Shown here: positions 1 through 5,752 of the stretch, in pieces
How the letters are laid out: every line of letters begins with the position of its first letter
Numbering within the stretch: position 1 is the first letter of the stretch
NCBI GenBank assembly: GCA_003486285.1
Contig: DNGH01000124.1
Span: 1 to 5,759, forward strand
Direction: 5' to 3'
DNA length: 5,759 bases
Source: Actinomycetota bacterium
GTDB taxonomy: Bacteria; Actinomycetota; Acidimicrobiia; Spongiisociales; UBA11373
The notes under the pieces: generated by a model
Databases searched by the model: none
The model's input: only the letters and a program-made list of their open reading frames with translations
Told to the model about the DNA's origin: nothing
Program-made: the position numbers and the translations under genes

Positions 1-200
1 TCGCGGCCGGCGAGGCTGATCATGCCGCCACTCGGCGCCAGGTCGCCCGAGAGCAGGTTGATGAGCGTGCTCTTGCCGGCACCGTTGGGCCCGACGATGG
101 CCAGCAACTCCCCCGGCGCCGCGGCGACGTCTACGCCGGCGATCAGATCGCGCCCGTCGACGTGATACCCGAGGCCCCGTCCCACCACCCCGCGGCTCAT
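1..200 (-). CDS. hmuV: Heme-type ABC transporter ATP-binding protein, N-terminal part (cut by window edge)
   Basis: This is the ATPase subunit that would power import through the adjacent permease from the cytoplasmic face of the membrane. Only the first 66 codons are present; the gene continues past position 1. The visible part has a tyrosine at residue 12 where the A-loop aromatic is expected, and a complete Walker A motif, GPNGAGKST, at residues 37-45. After it comes LSGDLAPSGG, which resembles the LSGEL-P--G stretch typical of HmuV proteins. The signature motif, Walker B and H-loop lie outside the window. The ATG at 200-198 overlaps the permease stop as ATGA, and a GGAGG (complement of 207-211) lies six bases upstream, inside the permease gene, so the start is well supported. 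Third gene of a hmuTUV-order operon. The heme assignment rests mainly on the binding protein; a siderophore or cobalamin ATPase would look similar over this short stretch. Confidence 0.9.
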   Translation of the reverse strand, partial: MSRGVVGRGLGYHVDGRDLIAGVDVAAAPGELLAIVGPNGAGKSTLINLLSGDLAPSGGMISLAGR

Positions 201-1243
201 CCCCAGCCTCCGTGCTCGCGACGGGTGCGGCGCAGCAGCCAGAGGAAGATCGGTCCGCCGACAAGGGCGGTGAGCAGGCCCACCGGGACCTCGAGCGGGA
301 GTGCCACCGTGCGAGCCACGGTGTCGGCCCCAACCACGAGGATCGCCCCACCAAGGGCGCTGGCGGGCAACAGCAGGCGATGACCCGGCCCCGCCACCAA
401 CCGGACGGCGTGGGGCACCAGCAGGCCGACGAAGCCGATCACGCCCGCGGCGGCCACCGTGGCCCCGACGGTCAGCGTCACCAGGAAGAGCACATGGCGC
501 CGCAGGCGCTCCACGTCGACCCCGAGGTGCGACGCCTCGCGCTCGCCGAGAAGGATCAGGTCGAGGCGGCGCGCCTGACGCGGCAGGAAGACCAGGCCGA
601 CGGCGACGATCGGCAGCGTCACCCCCACCAGGCGCCACGTGGCGACCCCCAACCCACCGAGCGAGTAGAAGAGCGGCGATCCCAGCCGGGGATCGTCGGC
701 GATCACGCTGAGGAACCCCGCCAACGCCCCACCGACCGCGGCCACCGCGATCCCGGCCAGGATCAGCGTCACCACCTCGGTGCGGCCGCGGTGCCGGGCC
801 AGGCCGTACACCGCCACCCCCGCCGCCAATCCCCCGGCGAACGCGCCCAGCGGTGCGGCGATGCTGCCCAGGGTCGCCTCGAGTGCCAGCACCCCGATCG
901 CAGAGCCGGCGGCGGCGCCACTCGAGATCCCGATGAGCTGCGGGTCGGCCAGCGGGTTGCGGAAGATCCCCTGGAGCGCGGCGCCGGCGATGGCCAGCCC
1001 CGCACCGACGCCCACCGCCAGGAGCACCCGCGGCAGACGTATCGACCACAGGACCGCATCCTCGGTCGGTCCGCCCGAGCCACCGTCCCCGATGCCGGCA
1101 TGTCCCAACAGGATGGCCACGACGTCGGAGGGGGCGATGCGCACCGCGCCGGACCCGAGGGCGACGACCACCACCGCCGCCAGTCCCAGACCCAGGCCGC
1201 CGATCAGCGTCGCCGGTCGCAATCGCCGCTCGCTGCCGCCCAT
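197..1243 (-). CDS. hmuU: FecCD/BtuC-family ABC transporter permease, heme type
   Basis: Membrane subunit of the importer, 348 residues, the usual size for the FecCD/BtuC family, whose members have about ten transmembrane helices. A hydrophobic first helix spans about residues 12-30. Family hallmarks follow in order: RLPRVLLA with GAALQGIFRNPLADP (residues 69-101), the ISSGA turn (107-111), the cytoplasmic coupling region with LGEREASHLGVDV (232-244), GFVGLLVPHAVR (270-281), GADTVAR (305-311) and a final helix from PLEVPVGLLTALVGGP (316-331). The open frame extends upstream to 1579, but that part is antisense-like to the binding protein gene, is rich in Pro/Ser/Arg and has no transporter similarity. 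ATG 1243 puts the start just before helix 1 and 46 nt after the binding-protein stop. A GGCGGGG lies about 11 nt upstream. The TGA overlaps the ATPase start codon. Heme rather than siderophore is inferred from neighbours. Confidence 0.93.
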   Translation of the reverse strand: MGGSERRLRPATLIGGLGLGLAAVVVVALGSGAVRIAPSDVVAILLGHAGIGDGGSGGPTEDAVLWSIRLPRVLLAVGVGAGLAIAGAALQGIFRNPLADPQLIGISSGAAAGSAIGVLALEATLGSIAAPLGAFAGGLAAGVAVYGLARHRGRTEVVTLILAGIAVAAVGGALAGFLSVIADDPRLGSPLFYSLGGLGVATWRLVGVTLPIVAVGLVFLPRQARRLDLILLGEREASHLGVDVERLRRHVLFLVTLTVGATVAAAGVIGFVGLLVPHAVRLVAGPGHRLLLPASALGGAILVVGADTVARTVALPLEVPVGLLTALVGGPIFLWLLRRTRREHGGWG

Positions 1244-1290
1244 CAGACCGTGCGCCCCGCCGGAAGCGGCCCCGTCACCACGGGCGCCAT
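1243..1290 (-). other. 15-codon mini-ORF bridging binding-protein stop and permease start
   Basis: An ATG at 1290-1288 overlaps the binding-protein TGA (1292-1290) as TGATG. It opens a frame reading MAPVVTGPLPAGRTV, whose own TGA (1245-1243) overlaps the permease ATG (1243-1241), again as TGATG. Both junctions read TGATGG. This is directly visible. A role as a termination-reinitiation relay coupling the two genes is inference. It could be coincidence, or a trace of a small indel that changed the frame of an originally longer permease N-terminus. Confidence 0.4.
1271..1284. repeat. Small hairpin in the binding-protein/permease gap
   Basis: CCCGT-CACC-ACGGG forms a perfect 5-bp stem with a 4-nt loop between the binding-protein stop and the permease start. 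It is short and has no T-tract, so it does not look like a terminator. It may affect RNA stability or translation between the two genes, or may simply be chance in GC-rich DNA. Confidence 0.25.
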
Positions 1291-2228
1291 CACTCTGCGA
1301 GCTCGGGATGGAGGTCGCGCACCAGTTGCGCGGCGAGTTGCCCGGTGCGCGGCCCGAGCCCGAGCAGGAAGAGATCCTCGTAGACCAGGACCCGCCCCGC
1401 GGCGCCGGCGGGGGTCTGGGCGATCCCGGGCAGGGCCAGGAAGCCCTCGAGACCCCCGAGCCCTTCGAAACCACGCTCGGCGGTGATGATGTACTCGGGA
1501 GCCGCGGCCACGATCGCCTCGGCGGTGAGCGGGATGAATCCGTCCACTCCGGCATCGGGGCCGACGTCGATGGCCCCAAGCGCGTCGATCACACCCGAGA
1601 AGACCGTGTTGCCGGCGAGCAGCAGGATGGTGTCCGACGTGGCGACGTACACCACGGCGACGCGGGGACGGCTGGTCGTGGTCTGCGCCAGTGCGATGGC
1701 CGCGGCGATCTCGCCCTCCACCTGCTTCGCCAGCGCCTCCCCCGCCTCGGCCAGTCCGAGAACCGCAGCAGCGGCGCGGATCTTCTCCCCCGGGCCGGTG
1801 AGTCCCTCGAAGCGGGGGAAGATCACGACGGGAACCCCGGCGCCGCGCACCTGCTCGACGACCGCGGTCGGCGATGCGTCGACGTCGCCGATCGCCACGG
1901 TCGGCTCGAGCACCAGGATCGGCTCTGCGAGCAGCCGGAACTCGACCCCGATCTTGGGCTTCGCCCGCATCTCCTCCTTCGGATAGACCGAACTCAGGTC
2001 GACCCCCACCAGGTTCTCCCCGAGCCCGAGGGCGGAGATGATCTCGGAGTAGTCGCCGCTGAGGCTCACGATCCTGGAGACGTCCGTGACGGCGCTGGTG
2101 ACGCCGTCCGGACCGGTATAGGAGGTGGGGAGTCCGGGAGTGGTCACGGGAGTCCGCGACGGTGCGGTCTCACCCCCGCAGGCGGAGGCCGCGAGCGCCA
2201 GCAACAGAACCCCGGTACGGAAACGCAT
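1290..2228 (-). CDS. hmuT: Heme/iron-chelate ABC transporter substrate-binding lipoprotein (HmuT-like)
   Basis: Extracytoplasmic binding protein of the importer, 312 residues, first gene of the operon. The N-terminus MRFRTGVLLLALAASACGG is a lipoprotein signal: two arginines, a short hydrophobic core and Cys17 in a slightly atypical lipobox (ASAC). A Thr/Pro/Ser-rich linker runs to about residue 45. The body is a class III periplasmic-binding (PF01497-type) fold, with SRIVSLSGDYSEIISALGLG (51-70), VGVDLSSVYP (74-83), a central helix near 145-182, LTAEAIVAAAPEYII (234-248) and LPGIAQTPAGAAGRV (266-280). The ending YEDLFLLGLGPRTG (283-296) is characteristic of HmuT-type proteins. The frame is open to 2357, but only ATG 2228 gives a signal peptide at the terminus. 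No Shine-Dalgarno precedes it, so a leaderless mRNA is possible. The stretch GVEFRLLAEP (94-103) lacks a Tyr or His where heme ligands often occur, so the ligand could be another iron compound. Confidence 0.92.
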   Translation of the reverse strand: MRFRTGVLLLALAASACGGETAPSRTPVTTPGLPTSYTGPDGVTSAVTDVSRIVSLSGDYSEIISALGLGENLVGVDLSSVYPKEEMRAKPKIGVEFRLLAEPILVLEPTVAIGDVDASPTAVVEQVRGAGVPVVIFPRFEGLTGPGEKIRAAAAVLGLAEAGEALAKQVEGEIAAAIALAQTTTSRPRVAVVYVATSDTILLLAGNTVFSGVIDALGAIDVGPDAGVDGFIPLTAEAIVAAAPEYIITAERGFEGLGGLEGFLALPGIAQTPAGAAGRVLVYEDLFLLGLGPRTGQLAAQLVRDLHPELAE

Positions 2229-2234
2229 GAGGGT

Positions 2235-2263
2235 ACGGTATCGGCGGCAACCGCCGACGCGAA
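2235..2263 (-). promoter_or_regulatory. Putative promoter of the importer operon with palindromic spacer (possible operator)
   Basis: Reading the minus strand, TACCGT (complement of 2235-2240) lies six bases before the binding-protein ATG, a distance typical of a -10 element of a leaderless transcript. Exactly 17 bases further upstream is TTCGCG (2258-2263), a weak -35 candidate. The whole 17-base spacer is the inverted repeat TCGGCGG-TTG-CCGCCGA (2241-2257, 7-bp arms). A repressor site overlapping the promoter would suit an iron- or heme-controlled operon, but I see no match to the AT-rich Fur or IdeR consensus. The promoter call is weak by sequence alone. Confidence 0.35.
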
Positions 2264-2284
2264 GTCGGCTCGGATCCGCGTGCC

Positions 2285-2290
2285 GAGGAA
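2285..2290 (+). promoter_or_regulatory. Ribosome binding site GAGGAA of the CoA-binding protein gene
   Basis: GAGGAA ends eight bases before GTG 2299 and fourteen bases before ATG 2305. The spacing favours the GTG start, which adds only two residues. Confidence 0.55.
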
Positions 2291-2298
2291 ACCCAGTA

Positions 2299-2703
2299 GT
2301 GGACATGATCGCCTTGCTCGACCTGCCCGACACGGTGGTGGCCGTGGTCGGCGCCACCGATCACGCCGCCAAGTACGGCGGCATCATCTACCGCGACCTG
2401 CGCGCCAAGGGAGTGACGGTGCGGGCGGTGAACCCGTACCGCGACACGGTGGCCGGGGATCCCTGCTGGCGCAGCCTGGCCGATCTCCCCGAGGCTCCCA
2501 CGATCGTCAACATCGTCGTGCCCCCCACCCGCACTCTGGCAGTGCTCGAAGAGTGCTCCCGGCTCGGCCTCATGACCGTTTGGATCCAGCCCGGTGCGGC
2601 GGACGATGCCGTGCACGCCTATCTCGAGGACCTCGGCTTCACCGCGCTGGTGGACGCCTGCATCATGGTGCCCCGGCTCACCCGGACCGCCGGCAACGGG
2701 TAG
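2299..2703 (+). CDS. CoA-binding domain protein (YccU family)
   Basis: A 134-residue single-domain protein (132 if ATG 2305 is the start) matching the CoA_binding_2/YccU family in length and along its whole sequence. Visible signatures are the Rossmann-like start DTVVAVVGATDHAAKYGG, the central VRAVNPYRDTVAGDPCWRSLADLP, the strand TIVNIVVPP, VWIQPGA and the closing Asp-Ala-Cys of VDACIMV. In the family these correspond to VVGAS, VNP, VW-Q-GA and D-C positions around the bound cofactor. It is soluble and cytoplasmic. Its physiological role is not known in most bacteria, so no reaction is assigned. The open frame reaches back to 2125, but the upstream part runs antisense to the binding-protein signal peptide and is not family sequence. 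It is divergent from the importer operon. The gene probably once continued into a P450 gene that starts ten bases after its stop. Confidence 0.9.
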   Translation: MDMIALLDLPDTVVAVVGATDHAAKYGGIIYRDLRAKGVTVRAVNPYRDTVAGDPCWRSLADLPEAPTIVNIVVPPTRTLAVLEECSRLGLMTVWIQPGAADDAVHAYLEDLGFTALVDACIMVPRLTRTAGNG

Positions 2704-2713
2704 TCTCGGGCGG

Positions 2714-2851
2714 GTGCCGGGCTTCGACGCCTCCGACCCCGAGTTCGTCTGCAACCCGTATCCCACCTACGCCCGCCGGCGCGTCGCCGGGCCCGAGGTC
2801 GACCAGGCATGCTGCCGGGTCGACGGGCTCGGGGTTCCAAAGTTGCGATGG
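2714..2851 (+). pseudogene. Cytochrome P450 N-terminal remnant
   Basis: From GTG 2714 the frame reads PGFDASDPEFVCNPYPTYAR. This closely resembles the conserved opening of soluble bacterial cytochromes P450 (family pattern F-P-DP-F--NPYP-YA-LR--GPV). The following CRVDGLGV (about codons 34-41) could be the next P450 strand, which usually leads into WLVTRYDDV, but here it turns into unrelated Pro/Arg/Ser-rich sequence. The frame stays open to a stop at 2942-2944, 16 nt inside the dehydrogenase gene. The heme-binding Cys loop, I-helix and ExxR motif are absent from the window. The best reading is a gene cut down by deletion or rearrangement. A chance resemblance or an assembly join at about 2790-2850 is also possible. 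The start lies ten bases after the CoA-binding stop, as in an operon, without a clear ribosome binding site. Confidence 0.55.
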
Positions 2852-2918
2852 CAGCCGGGGCCGATGGGCCCTGGAAGGAGCGTCCGGACAGGAGCACGAT
2901 CGAGAAGCTCAACGAGTC

Positions 2919-2925
2919 GGAGGAG
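2919..2925 (+). promoter_or_regulatory. Shine-Dalgarno GGAGGAG of glutamate dehydrogenase
   Basis: GGAGGAG lies three bases before ATG 2929 (five from the GGAGG core) and is the strongest ribosome binding site in the window. It fixes the dehydrogenase start at 2929 instead of the upstream in-frame ATGs at 2809 and 2848. Confidence 0.75.
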
Positions 2926-2928
2926 CCC

Positions 2929-4269
2929 ATGGCCGAGGACCTGAATCCCCATTCCATCGCCCGCACCCAGTACGACAACACGCTGCCCTATGTGGACAGC
3001 CTTGTGGGGTGGAAGGGGATGGCCGAGTGGCTGTTCGCCCCCGAGAAGATCGTGACCGTCACCCTGCCCGTGGTCATGGACGACGGCCTGGTCCACACCT
3101 TCCAGGGCTACCGGGTGATCCACAACACCGGGCGCGGGCCGGGCAAGGGGGGCATCCGGTTCCACCCCTCGGTGGCCGAGGACGAGGTCAAGGCTCTCGC
3201 CACCTGGATGACCTGGAAGTGCGCCCTGGCCGGCATCCCCTTCGGCGGCGCCAAGGGTGGGATCACCTGTGATCCCTCGAAGCTGTCACTCGACGAGAAG
3301 CGCCATCTCACCCGCCGCTTCATCGCCGCCCTGGGAGACAACATCGGCCCCCACACCGACGTCCCGGCACCGGACATGTATACCGACGCCCAGACGATGG
3401 GGTGGATCTACGACACCTACTCGATGATGCACCACGGCACCAACAGCTTGCCGGTGGTAACCGGCAAGCCGCTCGACCTCGGTGGCATCGTCGGGCGCTC
3501 CACGGCGACGGCGCGTGGCGTGTACTTCTGCACCGAGCGGTTCCTCGCCAGTGGCCGCCTGCCCAAGATGACGACGATCGCCGGGGCCCGGGTCGCCATC
3601 CAGGGTTTCGGCAACGCCGGCCGTCACGCCGCCACCATCTTCCGCGATGCCGGGGCGGTCATCGTGGGCGTCTCCGACACCAGCGGCAGTGCCCTGGCGC
3701 CCAAGGGCCTCGATGTGGCCAAGGTCGGGGCTCACAAGGACTCCACCGGGAGGGTCGTCGGCGCCCCCGGCACCACTTCGGGGTCGCCGCTCAAGGTGCT
3801 GGAGGCGGAGTGCGACATCCTGATCCCGGCGGCCATGGAGAACCAGATCACCATGGAGAACGCCGACCGGATCAAGGCCGCGCTGATCTCGGAAGCGGCG
3901 AACGGGCCGACCACGCCGGGAGCCGACGTGATCCTCGCCGACCGGGGTATCACCGTCATGCCCGACATCCTCGCCAATGCCGGCGGGGTCGTCGTGTCCT
4001 ACTTCGAGTGGGTGCAGAACCTGCAGAACGAGGAGTGGGACGAGAAGCGGGTCGACGACAGCCTGCGCAAGCACATCTACCGGTCCACCGACGCGGTGAT
4101 GGCCCGGTACGACGAGATGGTCGCCAACCTCCCCATGTACCAGGCGCGCTGGCAGGAGATGCGCCCGGGCGCCCCCGCGCTGCGCCACCCCGACTACCGG
4201 ATCGCCGCCGCGGTGGTGGCGGTCGGCCGCGCCAAGGCCACCGCAGAAGCCAGAGGGGTGTGGCCGTAA
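2929..4269 (+). CDS. gdhA: Glutamate dehydrogenase (Glu/Leu/Phe/Val dehydrogenase family)
   Basis: Cytoplasmic enzyme interconverting glutamate and 2-oxoglutarate plus ammonia with NAD(P)H. It has 446 residues, in the range of small hexameric GDHs. The N-terminal substrate domain (about 1-190) has GKGGIRF with Lys73, Lys97 in WKCAL, and LAGIPFGGAKGG containing the presumed catalytic Lys109. Asp149 in VPAPDM matches the conserved catalytic Asp. The nucleotide domain (about 190-360) begins with TARGV and has the Rossmann motif GFGNAG (226-231) and Asp250 in VSDTSG. Ser357 in NAGGVVVSYFEW sits where GDHs hold the glutamate side-chain carboxylate, favouring Glu over Leu/Phe/Val. Cofactor preference (NAD or NADP) cannot be read safely. 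ATG 2929 is chosen for its Shine-Dalgarno; residues before it have no family similarity. It may be monocistronic, since the P450 remnant separates it from the CoA-binding gene, and its stop is followed by an inverted repeat array. No convincing promoter is seen between 2852 and 2918. Confidence 0.95.
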   Translation: MAEDLNPHSIARTQYDNTLPYVDSLVGWKGMAEWLFAPEKIVTVTLPVVMDDGLVHTFQGYRVIHNTGRGPGKGGIRFHPSVAEDEVKALATWMTWKCALAGIPFGGAKGGITCDPSKLSLDEKRHLTRRFIAALGDNIGPHTDVPAPDMYTDAQTMGWIYDTYSMMHHGTNSLPVVTGKPLDLGGIVGRSTATARGVYFCTERFLASGRLPKMTTIAGARVAIQGFGNAGRHAATIFRDAGAVIVGVSDTSGSALAPKGLDVAKVGAHKDSTGRVVGAPGTTSGSPLKVLEAECDILIPAAMENQITMENADRIKAALISEAANGPTTPGADVILADRGITVMPDILANAGGVVVSYFEWVQNLQNEEWDEKRVDDSLRKHIYRSTDAVMARYDEMVANLPMYQARWQEMRPGAPALRHPDYRIAAAVVAVGRAKATAEARGVWP

Positions 4270-4273
4270 GGAA

Positions 4274-4370
4274 GGTGTCAGGTATCAGGTGTCAGGTCTC
4301 AGCCGGATGGTTGCTGGCGCCAGACGACAGACGATCTGCTTCCGATACCTGAAACCTGAAACCTGATGCC
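4274..4370. repeat. Inverted array of heptamer repeats between convergent genes (possible bidirectional terminator)
   Basis: The left arm holds three tandem heptamers, GTCAGGT, ATCAGGT and GTCAGGT (4277-4297), plus a degenerate fourth, CTCAGCC. The right arm holds ACCTGAA, ACCTGAA and ACCTGAT (4347-4367). The right arm, reverse complemented, matches the left (4274-4299 against 4345-4370) at about 20 of 26 positions, with mismatches mostly at the first base of each heptamer. The two arms keep the same seven-base phase (70 nt apart). The loop contains the perfect palindrome CTGGCGCCAG (4314-4323) and a tandem CAGACGA pair (4321-4334). The array fills the gap from four bases after the dehydrogenase stop to the oxidase stop codon. 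There is no T-tract. A bidirectional terminator/mRNA-stabilising hairpin or a dispersed repeat element are both plausible. Confidence 0.75.
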
Positions 4371-5719
4371 TACCCGACGGGGAGCCTTCGGAAGATGGCG
4401 TTGCGCACTTTCGGCTTCTTGCCCGCATCCTCGGCGCGGTCGATCGACTCGGTGAGTTTGCGGCCCAGGTTGACCCCGACCCAGCGCAACGGCTCGGGCT
4501 CCCAGCGCCGGGCGCGATGCCCCACCCAGGGGAGATGGACCAGGTCGGTGTCGTCGCCCCGGATCAGGTCGCGCACCGTCTTGCCGGCGAGGAGCGCCGC
4601 GGCGACGCCGTTGCCCACGTAACTTCCGGCGATGATCCGATCGCCGTCGGTGGTGATCGCCGGGCGCCAGTCCCGCGAGATGGCCAGCGGGCCACCCCAC
4701 TCCCCCTCGATGGCGGCGCCGGCCAGAGCGGGAAACAGGTCGACGAGCGTGCGCCGGATCGAGGCGAAGGTGGGTGGATCGAGATCGAAGGCCGGTTCGA
4801 TCGCCGAGCCGAAGTGATACGGAGCGCCGCGTCCGCCGAAGGCCATGCGGTCGTCGGCGGTGCGCTGCCCGTAGACGATGAGATGCCGCCCATCGGAGAA
4901 GGTCTGCCGTGCCGCCAGCCCGATCCGAGCCCACGTCTCGGCAGGGAGTGGCTCGGTCATCACCATCAGCGAATACACCGGGATCACGCTGCGCCGCTGC
5001 CGGGGGAGCCCGGTCCGATAGGCCTCGACCGCCTGGACCACCTTGGCCGCCCGGATCGTGCCGGTGGGGGTCTGCACCCCGCCGGGAATCGGCGTGCCCG
5101 GGGTCTGCTCATAGATCTTCACCCCCCGCCGCTCCACCGCCACCGCCAGCCCCAGCACCAGGCGGGCGGGATCGACCGCGGCACAGTGCGGCGTGTACAT
5201 GGCCCCGAACAGGCGCGACGGGGTGACGTGGCGGGCGGCCTCGGCAGCGTCGAGCCAGGCGACATCCTCCTCCCCGATCCCGGCGTCACGGGCGGTCGCC
5301 ACCGAGTGCTGCAGGTAGGGCACGTGGGCCGGCCGGGTGGCGGCCACCACGGTCCCGCCGCGGGCATATCCGCAGTCGATGCCTTCGGCAGCCGCCACCT
5401 CGCCCATCTCGACCACCGCCCGGGTCATCTCGCGCCAGGTGCGCACCATCCCGGGGCGGGTCGCCGGGTCGGCGAGCATCCGGTCCATGCCCGCCAGTTC
5501 CGCTGCCGCCCACCCCCCATTCCGACCCGATGCTCCAAAGCCCACGTGTTCCCGCTCCACGACGGCGATGCGCAGCGCGGGGTCGGCGGTGGCGAGGTAG
5601 TAGGCGGTCCACAACCCGGTGTATCCGGCACCGAGGATGCAGACGTCGACGTCGCGATCACCGTCGAGAGCGGGCCGCCGCGGGCGCTCCACCCGGCTCA
5701 TCCAGAAGGAGACGGACAT
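4370..5719 (-). CDS. FAD-dependent amine/amino-acid oxidase (DAO family, PuuB-like)
   Basis: A flavoprotein of 449 residues in the DAO family (PF01266), a typical full length. Members such as gamma-glutamylputrescine oxidase oxidise a C-N bond using FAD; the exact substrate here cannot be read. The N-terminal Rossmann motif GAGYTG is at residues 30-35, with Glu55 ending the second strand (VVERE) as expected for binding the adenosine ribose. GFGASGRNGGW (60-70) is a hallmark of the PuuB-like branch. The middle of the protein has AYRTGLPRQRR and VYSLMVMTEPLP (substrate domain), then YGQRTADDRMAFGGRGAPY (283-301). The C-terminal FAD motif is GSYVGNGVAAALLAGK (365-380), followed by a basic tail. 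No signal peptide or membrane segment, so it is cytoplasmic. ATG 5719 leaves about 25 residues before the FAD strand, as usual. No Shine-Dalgarno is visible; TACCAT six bases upstream suggests a leaderless message. Convergent with the dehydrogenase, so probably separately regulated. Confidence 0.9.
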   Translation of the reverse strand: MSVSFWMSRVERPRRPALDGDRDVDVCILGAGYTGLWTAYYLATADPALRIAVVEREHVGFGASGRNGGWAAAELAGMDRMLADPATRPGMVRTWREMTRAVVEMGEVAAAEGIDCGYARGGTVVAATRPAHVPYLQHSVATARDAGIGEEDVAWLDAAEAARHVTPSRLFGAMYTPHCAAVDPARLVLGLAVAVERRGVKIYEQTPGTPIPGGVQTPTGTIRAAKVVQAVEAYRTGLPRQRRSVIPVYSLMVMTEPLPAETWARIGLAARQTFSDGRHLIVYGQRTADDRMAFGGRGAPYHFGSAIEPAFDLDPPTFASIRRTLVDLFPALAGAAIEGEWGGPLAISRDWRPAITTDGDRIIAGSYVGNGVAAALLAGKTVRDLIRGDDTDLVHLPWVGHRARRWEPEPLRWVGVNLGRKLTESIDRAEDAGKKPKVRNAIFRRLPVG

Positions 5720-5725
5720 CGGGCG

Positions 5726-5731
5726 ATGGTA
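5726..5731 (-). promoter_or_regulatory. Candidate -10 element of a leaderless oxidase transcript
   Basis: On the minus strand TACCAT ends six bases before ATG 5719, the same arrangement as TACCGT before the binding-protein gene. There is no clear -35 hexamer 16-18 bases upstream, so this is only a weak suggestion. Confidence 0.3.
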
Positions 5732-5738
5732 GGCGGAG

Positions 5739-5752
5739 GGTTACCGGTTACC
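5739..5752. repeat. Tandem heptamer GGTTACC x2 upstream of the oxidase
   Basis: Two perfect copies of GGTTACC lie side by side near the right edge, followed by GGG. The window ends at 5759, so the array may continue. It lies about 20-33 bases upstream of the oxidase start, where an activator or repressor could bind, or it may belong to the same class of seven-base repeats seen at 4277-4367. Confidence 0.55.

Noticed and set aside
212..1486. A 424-codon plus-strand open frame opposite the permease
   Set aside because: Composition is rich in Gln, Arg, His, Asp and Pro with no hydrophobic core, as expected for the antisense of membrane-protein codons. The opposite strand carries a clear FecCD permease.
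1244..1579. N-terminal extension of the permease frame
   Set aside because: The 112 extra residues overlap the binding-protein gene in another frame and have no transporter features; helix 1 begins right after ATG 1243.
2229..2357. N-terminal extension of the binding protein from ATG 2357
   Set aside because: It would bury the lipoprotein signal 43 residues inside the protein and overlap the CoA-binding gene antisense.
2809..2928. Longer glutamate dehydrogenase start at 2809 or 2848
   Set aside because: The extra residues are not family-like and lack a ribosome site, whereas ATG 2929 has GGAGGAG at good spacing.
780..3272. An 830-codon open frame on the plus strand
   Set aside because: It runs antisense to the permease and binding-protein genes and out of frame through the CoA-binding and dehydrogenase genes, with low-complexity Pro/Arg/Ala/Gly/His composition and no recognisable domain. 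It is open because stop codons are rare in GC-rich DNA.
3286..4188. A 300-codon minus-strand open frame opposite glutamate dehydrogenase
   Set aside because: Biased Gly/Val/Asp/His/Arg composition and fully antisense to a well-conserved enzyme gene; no start signal or domain.
4274..4370. CRISPR array
   Set aside because: The repeat units are only seven bases, tandem without unique spacers, and arranged as inverted arms.
4299..4934. A 211-codon minus-strand frame in the oxidase gene
   Set aside because: It is an Arg-rich alternative reading of the oxidase codons; the 449-residue oxidase frame contains all the FAD motifs without interruption.
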